Under the pieces are notes generated by a model. It saw nothing but the letters and a program-made list of their open reading frames with translations. It was not told the DNA's origin and searched no databases. This document shows positions 5,799-12,831 of a stretch of 16,751 nucleotides of DNA, piece by piece; within the stretch, counting starts at the first letter, position 1; each line of letters opens with the position of its first letter. The translations under genes and the position numbers were made by a program. Origin of the DNA: Hyphomonas sp. (GTDB taxonomy: Bacteria > Pseudomonadota > Alphaproteobacteria > Caulobacterales > Hyphomonadaceae); the NCBI GenBank assembly GCA_003486945.1, contig DNFL01000328.1, forward strand, positions 602 to 17,352, read 5' to 3'.

Positions 5799-7439
5799 TC
5801 AGGCAGCGTTTCCGCGTTTCGCAAGGTGGCGAGCCAGGCGAACGGCGAGCACGGAGATCAGCCAGGTCGGGTTGGCATAGCTGCCGGTCGGGAACAGGCC
5901 GGCGCCCGCGACGTAGAGGTTTTCTGTGCCGTGTACGCGGCCATTGCCGTCGGTCACGCTGGTGGCCGGATCCGTGCCCATGCGCAGGCCGCCAATCTGG
6001 TGGCTGCTGCTATGTGTCAGCAGGCGGATCTTTCCGTCCGGCCGGGCATGATCGATGCGGCCAAGACCGGAGGCGGCTATACCGTCTTCCACCAACTTCT
6101 GGGCGGCAATGATCTTCTGCTCATCCGCTTCATCGAACTCCCAGTCCACCGAAATGCGCGGCCTGCCGAGCGCGTCTTTCTCGCCGGTGAGAAAAACCCG
6201 GTTTTCGCGGTGCGGGGCTTGTTCCGCGGACTGAACAATCTCGAACACCGAATAGCGCTCGCTGGCACCTTCCTGCCAGCTCCAGCCGCCCTTGAGCATA
6301 CTGGTCTGCATGGCCCGCGACCGGCGGATGAAGTGAGCAAAGACACCATCAAGCCCGGCCAGAAACGTCACGATGTCCCGGCGTTCCGGCATTTTGCGGC
6401 GCTCGACCGCACGGCGCATTTCGGCCGCGCTGACAATCGCATCGATCCGCCGGTCACTCTCAGCCTTGTTCCAGCGCCACGATGACTCCCGTGGGAAGAA
6501 ATGCGTTCCCAGCGCGAGCAGATCTCCTTTGCGCAACCGGTCGTCCGAAAGCACAAGATGCGTCATCGAAACGTCGGCGCCTGTCCGGCGAATGTCATAG
6601 GCCTTGAAGCGCTCCATCATCGAAAGGTCAGCCGGATAGAAGACGCCGCCGAGGACGCAGGGGTGATCCATCAGGTAGCGGCCCAGTGCGTCTCCCGAAT
6701 TGCCGGGCGCATGCCCGGCGGCCGTCGGAGAGTTGAACAGCAATCTGCATGCGCTGAGCGTTCCGGCAGCGGCGACGAAAGTCGCGGCCTCCACCTGAAA
6801 CGCCTTGCCCGGCGCGGTTGCCACAACTGCGCGAACGGCGCGGCGGCCTTCAAACTCGATACGCGTGACGATGGCATTGAGAAGAAGCGTGATATCCGGC
6901 GACGCCTGCACCGCGTTCTGGAAATCGCGGGTGACCGTCTGAGCGTTGGGGAACTGATAAACGGCGTGCACCAGTCCATGTCCCGGATCCGGCAATATGT
7001 CCCCCGCGGCGGGGCCGGGGCGCGAAATCTTCCAAAGTTGAGCGGCGCGCTGCTCATCGGCCAAAAGGTCTGCAGCCCGGAACGGCCAGCTTTCGTTTCC
7101 GGTTGCGGCGCGCGGTTCAAAGTCGGCAGCCTGAAACGCCGCGAAGCGCACGAAGTCACCGCCCTCCGGGGTGCGCACCATCCACGCATTCGCATTGCCC
7201 CCGAAACGCTGGCGCATGACAATTCCGGTTGCCGCGCCATAGCGGAAGCCCGGTGCAGGCGCGGCCAGCGCATCGCGCGCTTCATAGTCCCTGAAGTCGC
7301 CCGCTTCGAGCAGGAGAACCTTGCGTCCCTGCGCCGCCAGCTCCAGCGCAAGCGTCAGTCCCGCCGGACCCGCACCGATGATGCAGGTTTCTGCCTGAAC
7401 TGTTGCACCTGCGCCAATCTGACGGGAGTCTCTGATCAT
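5799..7439 (-). CDS. GMC-family FAD-dependent oxidoreductase
   Basis: A 546-aa flavoprotein of the glucose-methanol-choline oxidoreductase family, which oxidises alcohol or sugar hydroxyls with FAD. The N-terminal Rossmann dinucleotide motif is ETCIIGAGPAGLTLALELA with the acidic end LLLEAGD (about 17-47). FGGNANAWMVRTP near 79-91 matches the second FAD-contact region. The C-terminal catalytic block has H480 in SSSHQIGGLRMG and N523 in GSYANPTW, followed by the usual closing helix. Length and motif order are those of an intact enzyme. No signal peptide or Tat motif is seen, so it should be cytoplasmic. The start at 7439 follows GGAGGG. The gene lies 146 bp downstream of the enoyl-CoA hydratase on the same strand; that gap contains its own palindromes, so separate regulation is possible. 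The substrate cannot be read from sequence; a sugar, sterol or aliphatic alcohol are all open. Confidence 0.9.
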   Translation of the reverse strand: MIRDSRQIGAGATVQAETCIIGAGPAGLTLALELAAQGRKVLLLEAGDFRDYEARDALAAPAPGFRYGAATGIVMRQRFGGNANAWMVRTPEGGDFVRFAAFQAADFEPRAATGNESWPFRAADLLADEQRAAQLWKISRPGPAAGDILPDPGHGLVHAVYQFPNAQTVTRDFQNAVQASPDITLLLNAIVTRIEFEGRRAVRAVVATAPGKAFQVEAATFVAAAGTLSACRLLFNSPTAAGHAPGNSGDALGRYLMDHPCVLGGVFYPADLSMMERFKAYDIRRTGADVSMTHLVLSDDRLRKGDLLALGTHFFPRESSWRWNKAESDRRIDAIVSAAEMRRAVERRKMPERRDIVTFLAGLDGVFAHFIRRSRAMQTSMLKGGWSWQEGASERYSVFEIVQSAEQAPHRENRVFLTGEKDALGRPRISVDWEFDEADEQKIIAAQKLVEDGIAASGLGRIDHARPDGKIRLLTHSSSHQIGGLRMGTDPATSVTDGNGRVHGTENLYVAGAGLFPTGSYANPTWLISVLAVRLARHLAKRGNAA

Positions 7440-7453
7440 GTTTGCCCGCCCTC

Positions 7454-7470
7454 CAAGAGGTTTCCTCTTG
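7454..7470. promoter_or_regulatory. Hairpin next to the ribosome-binding site of the GMC gene
   Basis: CAAGAGG and CCTCTTG form a perfect 7-bp inverted repeat with a 3-nt loop. It touches the Shine-Dalgarno of the minus-strand gene (GGAGGG, 7454-7449). It could act as an operator dyad or as a leader hairpin that flanks the ribosome-binding site. Confidence 0.35.
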
Positions 7471-7504
7471 CAATGAGCAGTCCAATCCCGCCGCTCGCGG
7501 CTCG

Positions 7505-7516
7505 AAATACGTATTT
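7505..7516. promoter_or_regulatory. 12-bp AT-rich perfect palindrome, candidate operator
   Basis: AAATACGTATTT is a perfect palindrome about 66 bp upstream of the GMC start, in an otherwise very GC-rich gap. Its size and place suit a dimeric regulator's binding site. No regulator gene adjoins, so this is inference from symmetry alone. Confidence 0.35.
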
Positions 7517-7585
7517 GCCCGCAAGCGGACGAAAGAATACGCCGCCGGAGGGGTCCGGTAGCGCTCTTCAGCCGGGAAATTAAGG

Positions 7586-8350
7586 TTACTTGCCCTTCCA
7601 GACCGGGGCACGTTTCTCGATGAAGGCGCGGGGTCCTTCCTTGTAGTCTTCGGTGTTGACGAGGCTGGCGAACGCAACGCCGGAGTCTTTCCAGAGCTCA
7701 TCATCAGTCTTCACGGCGGCGTTCAGCGCGACGGCGCGGCTGGCCTTCACGGCGAGCGGGGCGTTGGCGGTGATGCGGCCGGCAAGCTTCATTGCTTCGT
7801 CCATCACCTGCGCTTCGGGCACGACCTTGTTGACCATGCCGAGTTCGTAGGCGCGCTGCGAGGAGAGCGGGTCGCCGGTGAGGATCGCTTCGAGGGCGAC
7901 GGCCTTGCCGATCTGGCGGGGCAGGCGGAAGAGGCCACCCGCGCCGGCGACGAGGGAGCGCTTCACTTCCGGCAGGCCGAAGTTCGTGTCGTCTGCCGCG
8001 ATGATCATGTCGCAGGACAGCGCGATCTCGGTGCCGCCCGCGAGGGCTGAACCGGTGATGGCGGCGATGAGGGGCTTGGTGCGCTCGCGCTTGGCGATGC
8101 CGGCAAAGCCCCCTTTCTTGGTGGAGAGGGCGCCGCCATTTCCGGCGGAGATTTCTTTCAAGTCGGCCCCGGCGCAAAAGGCTTTGCCGACGGCGGTGAG
8201 GATGCCGACCCAGACTTCAGGGTCGTTTTCCATCTGGTCGATGGCGGCTTCCATAGTGGCGGCCATTTCCCCGTTGATGGCGTTGCGCGCCTCCGGACGG
8301 TTCATTGTAATGATGGCGACATTGCCTTTCTTGACGTATTCGACGGGCAT
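7586..8350 (-). CDS. Enoyl-CoA hydratase/isomerase (crotonase) family
   Basis: A 254-aa crotonase-fold enzyme that by family adds water to trans-2-enoyl-CoA in beta-oxidation. The oxyanion-hole and CoA region CAGADLKEI is at 59-67, and both glutamates that define true hydratases are present: E108 in AGGTEIALSCD and E128 in FGLPEVKRSLV, at the positions of the rat mitochondrial catalytic pair. The closing PRAFIEKRAPVWKGK tail is usual for the family. The ATG at 8350 follows GAGGGAGA. It is divergent from two acyl-CoA dehydrogenase genes across a 110-bp gap, so the three genes likely form one oxidation locus (dehydrogenation, then hydration). The acyl substrate is not evident. Class is firm; hydratase rather than isomerase follows from the two Glu residues. 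Confidence 0.93.
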   Translation of the reverse strand: MPVEYVKKGNVAIITMNRPEARNAINGEMAATMEAAIDQMENDPEVWVGILTAVGKAFCAGADLKEISAGNGGALSTKKGGFAGIAKRERTKPLIAAITGSALAGGTEIALSCDMIIAADDTNFGLPEVKRSLVAGAGGLFRLPRQIGKAVALEAILTGDPLSSQRAYELGMVNKVVPEAQVMDEAMKLAGRITANAPLAVKASRAVALNAAVKTDDELWKDSGVAFASLVNTEDYKEGPRAFIEKRAPVWKGK

Positions 8351-8401
8351 GGGTGCGGTCTCCCTCTGTATGTTTGTTGGGGAGAGCTAAGAGCCTTTCC
8401 G

Positions 8402-8449
8402 CAACGTCGCGCAAGCGTCCCTCTTGCCGGACGTTGGGGCAAGGGGGAG
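8402..8449 (+). promoter_or_regulatory. Possible folded leader over the acyl-CoA dehydrogenase Shine-Dalgarno
   Basis: A 10-bp stem (8419-8428 with 8438-8447, one G-U pair) puts the purine-rich Shine-Dalgarno AAGGGGGAG (8441-8449) in its right arm. The 9-nt loop contains GACGTTG (8430-8436), which is exactly complementary to CAACGTC at 8402-8408. The two pairings could form a pseudoknot or be alternatives. GC-rich sequence yields such pairs by chance, so this is a candidate only. Confidence 0.35.
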
Positions 8450-8460
8450 ACTCTCTGCCC

Positions 8461-9654
8461 ATGAAACTGACACTCGATCCCGAATACGAAGCCTTTCGCG
8501 CCGAAGTCTCCGAGACGCTTGCGAAAAACCGCCATCTTGCGCCGACTGCGGACGACAAGGGCTACAAGAATGCACGGCGCATTGCCTGGCAGAAGCTGCT
8601 GATCGAAAACGGTCTCGCGGCGCGCACCATCCCGAAGGAGTATGGCGGCTACGGCGCCGAGCCGGACATCCTGAAGGCGCGCATCATCGCCGAGGAATTC
8701 GCCCGCACGCGCATTCCCGGCCCGATGGCCGGGCAGGGCATTTCGATGTTCGTGCCGACGCTCTTGGAGCTTGGCACCGAGGCGCAGAAACAGGCCTATA
8801 TCCGCCCGACCATTCAGGGCGAGATGATCTGGTGCCAGGGCTATTCCGAGCCGGGTGCGGGATCGGACCTTGCAGCCTTGCGCACGGCGGCGGTGGAAGA
8901 CGGCGACGACTACATCATCAACGGCTCGAAGATCTGGACCTCGACGGCCAAGCAAGCCGACATGATGTTCTGCCTCGTGCGCACGGACCCCGCCGCCAAG
9001 AAGCATGAGGGCATCACCTATATCACCTTCCCGATGTCGACACCCGGCATCGAGGTGCGCCCGCTGGTCGACATGACCGGCAGCGCGAATTTCAACGAAG
9101 TGTTCTTCACGGATGTCCGTGTGCCGAAGAGCGGCGTGATCGCGAAGCCGAACATGGGTTGGTATGTGGCAAACGCCACCCTGACGCATGAGCGCGGTAT
9201 GCTGGGCGATCCGAACGCGACGAAGGCGCGCTTCCTCGAACTGGTCGAAATGATGAAGGCGGAATCGGTCAACGGTGCGCGCCTGATCGACAATCCGATC
9301 CTGCGCGACCGGCTGATGAAGCTGCAGGCGGAAGTGTATGCGATGCAGGCAAACGGCCTGCGCATCACCACGAGCCGGCTGAAAGGCGAGGGCGCGGGGC
9401 TGGCGGGGCTGATCGTGAAGCTGCAGGGCTGCGACCTCAACCATGAGATCGCCCGCCTTGCGATTGATGCGCTGGGCGAACTCGGCATTCTCTATGAGGA
9501 CGGTGAGCACCTGCGCGCCAGCGGCAGTTGGCAGTGGCGCTATATGTACGATCTCGGCCTGATCATCGGCGGCGGCACAGCGCAGATCCAGAAGAACATC
9601 ATCGCGGAGCGCGGGCTGGACATGCCGCGCGAGCCGAAGCTGGCGAAGGGATAA
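8461..9654 (+). CDS. Acyl-CoA dehydrogenase, large partner
   Basis: A 397-aa FAD enzyme that introduces the alpha-beta double bond in acyl-CoA. The helical N-terminal domain is followed by the middle-domain FAD motif CQGYSEPGAGSDLAAL at 125-140 and NGSKIWTST at 154-162, then the C-terminal helices ending IIGGGTAQIQKNIIAERGL from 368. Where medium-chain enzymes have the catalytic Glu (YEGT), this one has GGGT, as in the subgroup that includes proteobacterial and actinobacterial FadE enzymes for branched or steroid side-chain substrates. The catalytic base, if any, must come from elsewhere in the chain or from the partner. The start at 8461 fits the usual MKLTLDPEYEAFR opening, with AAGGGGGAG 11 nt upstream. 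The next gene begins 5 bp after its stop, so the two are almost certainly cotranscribed. Confidence 0.94.
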   Translation: MKLTLDPEYEAFRAEVSETLAKNRHLAPTADDKGYKNARRIAWQKLLIENGLAARTIPKEYGGYGAEPDILKARIIAEEFARTRIPGPMAGQGISMFVPTLLELGTEAQKQAYIRPTIQGEMIWCQGYSEPGAGSDLAALRTAAVEDGDDYIINGSKIWTSTAKQADMMFCLVRTDPAAKKHEGITYITFPMSTPGIEVRPLVDMTGSANFNEVFFTDVRVPKSGVIAKPNMGWYVANATLTHERGMLGDPNATKARFLELVEMMKAESVNGARLIDNPILRDRLMKLQAEVYAMQANGLRITTSRLKGEGAGLAGLIVKLQGCDLNHEIARLAIDALGELGILYEDGEHLRASGSWQWRYMYDLGLIIGGGTAQIQKNIIAERGLDMPREPKLAKG

Positions 9655-9659
9655 GGCAG

Positions 9660-10706
9660 ATGGAATTCGCACTCTCTGAAGACCAGCGGATGCTGCAGGA
9701 CAGCCTGAAGGGTGTCCTTTCGGATGCCGCCTCGCTGGACCGTGTACGGAAGGTAGCTGCCGGTGAGACGGCGGAGGCCGCGGTGCTGGAGGTTGCGCTG
9801 GCAGACTTTGGCCTCTCGGCGCTTATGGTGCCGGAAAGCGCAGGCGGGCTAGGACTCGGCGCTCTGGATGCTGTGCTGGTGCAGGAGGCGCTCGGCTATA
9901 CCATTGCGCCGTCGCGTTTCCTTGCTTCGGCAGTTGCTGCGAAAGTGTTTGCGGGCGAGGCAGCGCTGCTGGGCGGGATCGCTGGCGGCGATGTGGCGTT
10001 CGGGCTGGCGCTGACGGAACTGTTCTCGCGCCGGGATGGGGCAGGCGTATCCCTGAAGGGCGGCAAGCTCTCGGGCACGTCTCTGCTGGCGCAGTCAGCA
10101 GAAGGCGCAACGCATTTCCTCGTGGCCGATACGGGCGGGATGCTGCACGCGGTCGAGGCGAAAGGCGCGGGCATCAATGTGATGCAGACGATTGACCGTA
10201 CCCGGAGCTTCCATGAAGTGACGTTCAAGGACGCAAAGCCGCTGGCGGGCGTGAAGCCGGGAGACGACGTGCTGGCCTTCGCGCGCCTTCTGGTGGCGGC
10301 AGATACGCTCGGCGCGGCGCAGGCGATGATCGACAAGGCCGTCGCCTATGCCAAGGAGCGCCAGCAGTTCGGCCGCGTGATCGGCTCGTTCCAGGCGGTG
10401 AAACATATGTGCGCCGAGATGGCCGCAAAGCTGGAGCCCGGCCGCGCGATGATCTGGCACGCAGCGCATGCGCTGGACATTGGCGATTCCGAAGGGCCGG
10501 TGATGGCAACGCTCGCCAAGGCACACCTCGCCGAAGTCGGCACCTTCGTCGCGCGCACGGCAACCGAGGTGCATGGCGGGATGGGTTTCACCGATCTGGT
10601 CGGGCTCCACTACTGGTTCAAACGCATCGGCGTGAACCGGCAATTGTTCGGATCGCCTGAGCAGGCACGGCAAACGGCGGCGGAGCTGCAGGGGTTGGTC
10701 GTCTGA
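9660..10706 (+). CDS. Acyl-CoA dehydrogenase-like protein, short partner
   Basis: A 348-aa acyl-CoA dehydrogenase homologue, shorter than the usual ~380-400. The N-terminal domain (EFALSEDQRMLQDSLKGVL; FGLSALMVPESAGGLGLG at 50-67) and C-terminal domain (YAKERQQFGRVIGSFQAVKH; TEVHGGMGFTDLVGLHYWFK) are well kept. The middle domain is degenerate: the SEPGAGSD FAD motif seen in its neighbour is absent. The ATG at 9660 is 5 bp past the previous stop, with GAAGGG inside the end of that gene as ribosome-binding site. Unequal adjacent pairs of this kind make alpha2-beta2 heterotetramers in steroid and other CoA-ester catabolism (FadE-type pairs of actinobacteria), so I infer that this is the second subunit and not a free enzyme. 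Its substrate is unknown. Confidence 0.9.
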   Translation: MEFALSEDQRMLQDSLKGVLSDAASLDRVRKVAAGETAEAAVLEVALADFGLSALMVPESAGGLGLGALDAVLVQEALGYTIAPSRFLASAVAAKVFAGEAALLGGIAGGDVAFGLALTELFSRRDGAGVSLKGGKLSGTSLLAQSAEGATHFLVADTGGMLHAVEAKGAGINVMQTIDRTRSFHEVTFKDAKPLAGVKPGDDVLAFARLLVAADTLGAAQAMIDKAVAYAKERQQFGRVIGSFQAVKHMCAEMAAKLEPGRAMIWHAAHALDIGDSEGPVMATLAKAHLAEVGTFVARTATEVHGGMGFTDLVGLHYWFKRIGVNRQLFGSPEQARQTAAELQGLVV

Positions 10707-10723
10707 CCTTTCTGCAACTGCTG

Positions 10724-10749
10724 CGCGAGTTCTGGCTTGAACACTCGCG
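10724..10749 (+). terminator. Possible weak terminator after the acyl-CoA dehydrogenase pair
   Basis: CGCGAGT (10724-10730) and ACTCGCG (10743-10749) form a perfect 7-bp inverted repeat; the stem can extend inward with TTC/GAA past a bulge. It starts 18 bp after the stop. No T-run follows, so this is not a textbook intrinsic terminator. Confidence 0.35.
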
Positions 10750-10806
10750 TAACTTGTGAGAGAGCTTGTTCTGGATACACGCACTGATTGTGTTCGGGGA
10801 CATGCG

Positions 10807-11370
10807 ATGACAGATGCCTTTCCGCTGGTGAGGATCGACTATGCAGGGCTGGCCCGGAGGGCCGGCGAGTTCGGTTTCCGGCGCGCGAACTATGCCGACC
10901 TCGAAGCCGGCATGGCGCTGGCGGAAAAGCTAACCGGGCAGGCGATGGCGACGGCGGCTTCGGTTCACTGGATCGACGGCCTGACGGGCATGGCGGGCTG
11001 GGTGGCGGGCGACCCGGTGGACGGCGTGTTCATCACCGTGGGGCTGAGCGCGGCGGGCGTGGAGGCGGTGCGCGATAGCAGCTTCGTGCCCGCCTGGCCG
11101 TCGCTGGAGCATCTGGCGTGTGAGGGCGAAGACTGCGCGGGTGTCTATATCGGTGTCTATGCAGGCGCGACGAAGGAGGCGCGGCGGCAGGTGATGATGG
11201 CCGCGGGTGTGACGCGGGTGGAGTTCTTCGCGCCGGTGCCGGTGTTTGCGCGCGGGGCGACGGAGGATGGCAAGCGCTCGATGGCGTCGCTGGGCTTCTC
11301 GCCGATCGAGGGCGGGCTGGCGGACCTCTGGGGTCAGGCGCCGCTGGCGGTGCAGGAGCAGGCCGCATGA
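10807..11370 (+). CDS. Uncharacterised GNAT-like protein, first of a pair
   Basis: I cannot name this 187-aa protein with certainty. Its second half resembles an acetyltransferase fold: a strand at DCAGVYIGVYAG (109-120), a helix ATKEARRQVMMAAG (121-134), a strand VTRVEFFAPVPV, then ATEDGKRSMASLGFSPIEGG, which looks like the closing part of a GNAT domain where the substrate end is read (N.. A..FY...GF). The usual acetyl-CoA loop R/Q-x-x-G-x-G/A is not evident, so it may be degenerate or belong to another fold. I chose the ATG at 10807 because GGGGA lies 6 nt upstream; the frame extends to 10756 but without a ribosome-binding site. It overlaps the next gene by 4 bp (ATGA), so the two are translationally coupled and their products may act together or form a complex. 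Confidence 0.75.
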   Translation: MTDAFPLVRIDYAGLARRAGEFGFRRANYADLEAGMALAEKLTGQAMATAASVHWIDGLTGMAGWVAGDPVDGVFITVGLSAAGVEAVRDSSFVPAWPSLEHLACEGEDCAGVYIGVYAGATKEARRQVMMAAGVTRVEFFAPVPVFARGATEDGKRSMASLGFSPIEGGLADLWGQAPLAVQEQAA

Positions 11371-11993
11371 AGCCGCGCCCGGATTTTGGCGAGCTTTCGC
11401 TGACGCGCCCGCTGGAGCCCGCGATGCTGCAGGCCTGGTCGGCGGGGCCGGTGCGCACACTTGAAGAATATCAGCAGGCAATGACGCTGCGCGCCGCGGT
11501 CTACATGGCCGAGCAGGATTGTCCGTATGAGGAGGAATATGACGGGAATGATTTCTCGTGCACGCATTTCCTCGTGAAGGCGGGCGCGACACCTGCGGGC
11601 ACCTGCCGGGTGCGCTGGTTCGCGGGGTTTGCGAAGATCGAGCGCTCCACCATCCTGCCGGCGCACCGCGGCACGCCCGCGCTGCGGGTGCTGATGGCGG
11701 AAGTGTGCGAGGTGATCTCGCGCAAGGGATACCGCGTGGCGCTGGCGCAGATCCAGGCGCGGCTGTGGCCGGTGTGGAACCGGGTGTTTCGCTGCCGGCT
11801 GGTGGAGGGGCGCTCGCCCTTCGACTTTTCGGATTTCGATTATTGCGAAATGGAAATCCCGATTGCGCCGCACCCCTATGCGCTCTCCATCCGGTCTGAC
11901 CCGCTGCAGATCATCCGCCCGGAAGGCGACTGGGACCGGCCGGGCATCCTGGACCGTTCGGCGGAGCGTTCCGGCGGGCAAAAAGCGGCCTGA
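11367..11993 (+). CDS. GNAT-family N-acyltransferase, second of a pair
   Basis: A 208-aa protein with a GNAT or autoinducer-synthase-like core. After a ~30-residue lead come the helix EEYQQAMTLRAAVYMAEQDC at 33-52 (LR..VY..EQ, as in acyltransferases that begin with a receptor-type helix), NDFSCTHFLVK at 61-71, the antiparallel strands GTCRVRWF (78-85) and AKIERSTILPAHRG (89-102), and the helix LRVLMAEVCEVISRKGYRVALAQIQ. The strand then turn R-G-T-P is where acyl-CoA or acyl-ACP would bind. The last ~40 residues (YALSIRSDPLQIIRPEGDW) are specific to this protein. Its start overlaps the previous stop (ATGA). Activity on an amine or a long-chain acyl donor (FeeM- or LuxI-like) cannot be settled. 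No luxR-type gene adjoins. GNAT membership is likely; the substrate is unknown. Confidence 0.78.
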   Translation: MKPRPDFGELSLTRPLEPAMLQAWSAGPVRTLEEYQQAMTLRAAVYMAEQDCPYEEEYDGNDFSCTHFLVKAGATPAGTCRVRWFAGFAKIERSTILPAHRGTPALRVLMAEVCEVISRKGYRVALAQIQARLWPVWNRVFRCRLVEGRSPFDFSDFDYCEMEIPIAPHPYALSIRSDPLQIIRPEGDWDRPGILDRSAERSGGQKAA

Positions 11994-12013
11994 GGCAAAA
12001 TCGCAAGGCTGGG

Positions 12014-12050
12014 CCGCGCCGGGCAGCGCTTGTCATTTTTCGCGGCGCGG
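12014..12050. repeat. Inverted repeat between the GNAT pair and eda
   Basis: CCGCGCCG (12014-12021) and CGGCGCGG (12043-12050) are perfect complements around a 21-nt loop that includes ATTTTT at 12035-12040. It lies 21 bp after the GNAT stop and 58 bp before eda. It may attenuate read-through, but the T-run is in the loop rather than after the stem, so a terminator call is not justified. Confidence 0.3.
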
Positions 12051-12108
12051 GCCACTACAACGTTGACACGCCCGGACGGGCGGCGCGTTGCAGGGAAGAG
12101 ACTTGCCG

Positions 12109-12744
12109 ATGGCCGACATGATCCAGAAACTCGACGCGGCTGCGCGCAAGGCGCCGGTGGTTCCCGTGATCGTGGTGGACGACGCGAAGCAGGCCGCGCC
12201 GCTGGCGAAGGCGCTGGTAAAGGCCGGGATAACCACTGCGGAAGTCACCCTCCGCACGCCGGCGGGCCTTGCCGCGATCACGGCCATGAAGGCCGAGGCG
12301 CCGGAACTGCTGGTGGGCGCGGGCACGGTGCTGACTGGCAATGACGCCGACGCCGCGCTGGAGGCGGGGGCGGAGTTCCTCGTCTCGCCCGGCATGTCGC
12401 CGGGGCTGCGCAGCGCGCTGAAGGGCCGGGAAGACGTCATGATTCCGGGCATCATGACCGCCAGCGAGGCGATGGCCCGGCATGAGGAAGGCTTCCTGCG
12501 GCTGAAACTCTTCCCGGCCTCGATTGCCGGGGGTGCGCCGGCACTGAAGGCGCTGAACGGGCCGCTGCCGCACCTGAAATTCATGCCGACCGGCGGGATC
12601 AGCGAAGACGAGGTGAAGACCTATCTCAAGCTGCCCAATGTGTTTGCCATTGGCGGCTCGTGGATCGCCAGCCAGTCCGATATTGCAGCGGGCAACTGGG
12701 CGAAGATCGAGGACATCGCGAAGCGCTTGCTGGCGCTGGCATAG
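12109..12744 (+). CDS. eda: KDPG/KHG aldolase (Entner-Doudoroff)
   Basis: A 211-aa class I aldolase that splits 2-keto-3-deoxy-6-phosphogluconate into pyruvate and glyceraldehyde 3-phosphate, the last step of the Entner-Doudoroff pathway; the family also cleaves 4-hydroxy-2-oxoglutarate. Every active-site residue stands at the E. coli number: E45, R49, T73, P94, Schiff-base K133 and F135 (AEVTLRTP, GAGTVL, VSPG, LKLFPAS), and the phosphate loop TGGIS follows. Length is normal. The ATG at 12109 has AGGGAAGAG 8-9 nt upstream, which decides it over an in-frame ATG at 12088. The usual partners edd, zwf or pgl are not beside it, so it stands apart from a classical ED operon here. rfbF follows after 87 bp. 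Confidence 0.97.
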   Translation: MADMIQKLDAAARKAPVVPVIVVDDAKQAAPLAKALVKAGITTAEVTLRTPAGLAAITAMKAEAPELLVGAGTVLTGNDADAALEAGAEFLVSPGMSPGLRSALKGREDVMIPGIMTASEAMARHEEGFLRLKLFPASIAGGAPALKALNGPLPHLKFMPTGGISEDEVKTYLKLPNVFAIGGSWIASQSDIAAGNWAKIEDIAKRLLALA

Positions 12745-12778
12745 GCGATGCACCTGTTCTGTTAAGTTTCGTCGGGTA

Positions 12779-12799
12779 CGGATCGGCAATCCCGATCCG
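12779..12799. promoter_or_regulatory. Perfect hairpin upstream of rfbF
   Basis: CGGATCGG (12779-12786) and CCGATCCG (12792-12799) form a perfect 8-bp stem with a 5-nt loop, 35 bp after the eda stop and 33 bp before rfbF. No T-run follows. It could end eda transcription inefficiently, or be an operator or leader element of rfbF. Confidence 0.4.
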
Positions 12800-12818
12800 G
12801 CACGGTTAACCATGATTG

Positions 12819-12824
12819 AAGGGG
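12819..12824 (+). promoter_or_regulatory. Shine-Dalgarno that fixes the GTG start of rfbF
   Basis: AAGGGG lies 7 nt before the GTG at 12832. The protein then begins MKAVIFAGGFGTRL, the universal opening of sugar-nucleotidyltransferases, so the GTG is the true start. A nearby ATG at 12812 is in another frame and stops after seven codons. Confidence 0.7.
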
Positions 12825-12831
12825 CAGTTTC

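Noticed and set aside
6501..7583. A 360-codon plus-strand open frame
   Set aside because: It is antisense to the GMC oxidoreductase and has no motif or ribosome-binding site.
8302..9672. A 456-codon minus-strand open frame
   Set aside because: It lies opposite the first acyl-CoA dehydrogenase, is rich in His and Arg as shadows are, and has no domain signature.
11367..11993. LuxI-type homoserine-lactone synthase
   Set aside because: The helix and strands are suggestive, but the conserved Trp and Arg pattern of LuxI is not clear and no luxR-like gene is present.
12063..12091. TTGACA as the -35 of an eda promoter
   Set aside because: At 17 bp distance there is only CGTTGC, a poor -10, so the promoter is not supported.
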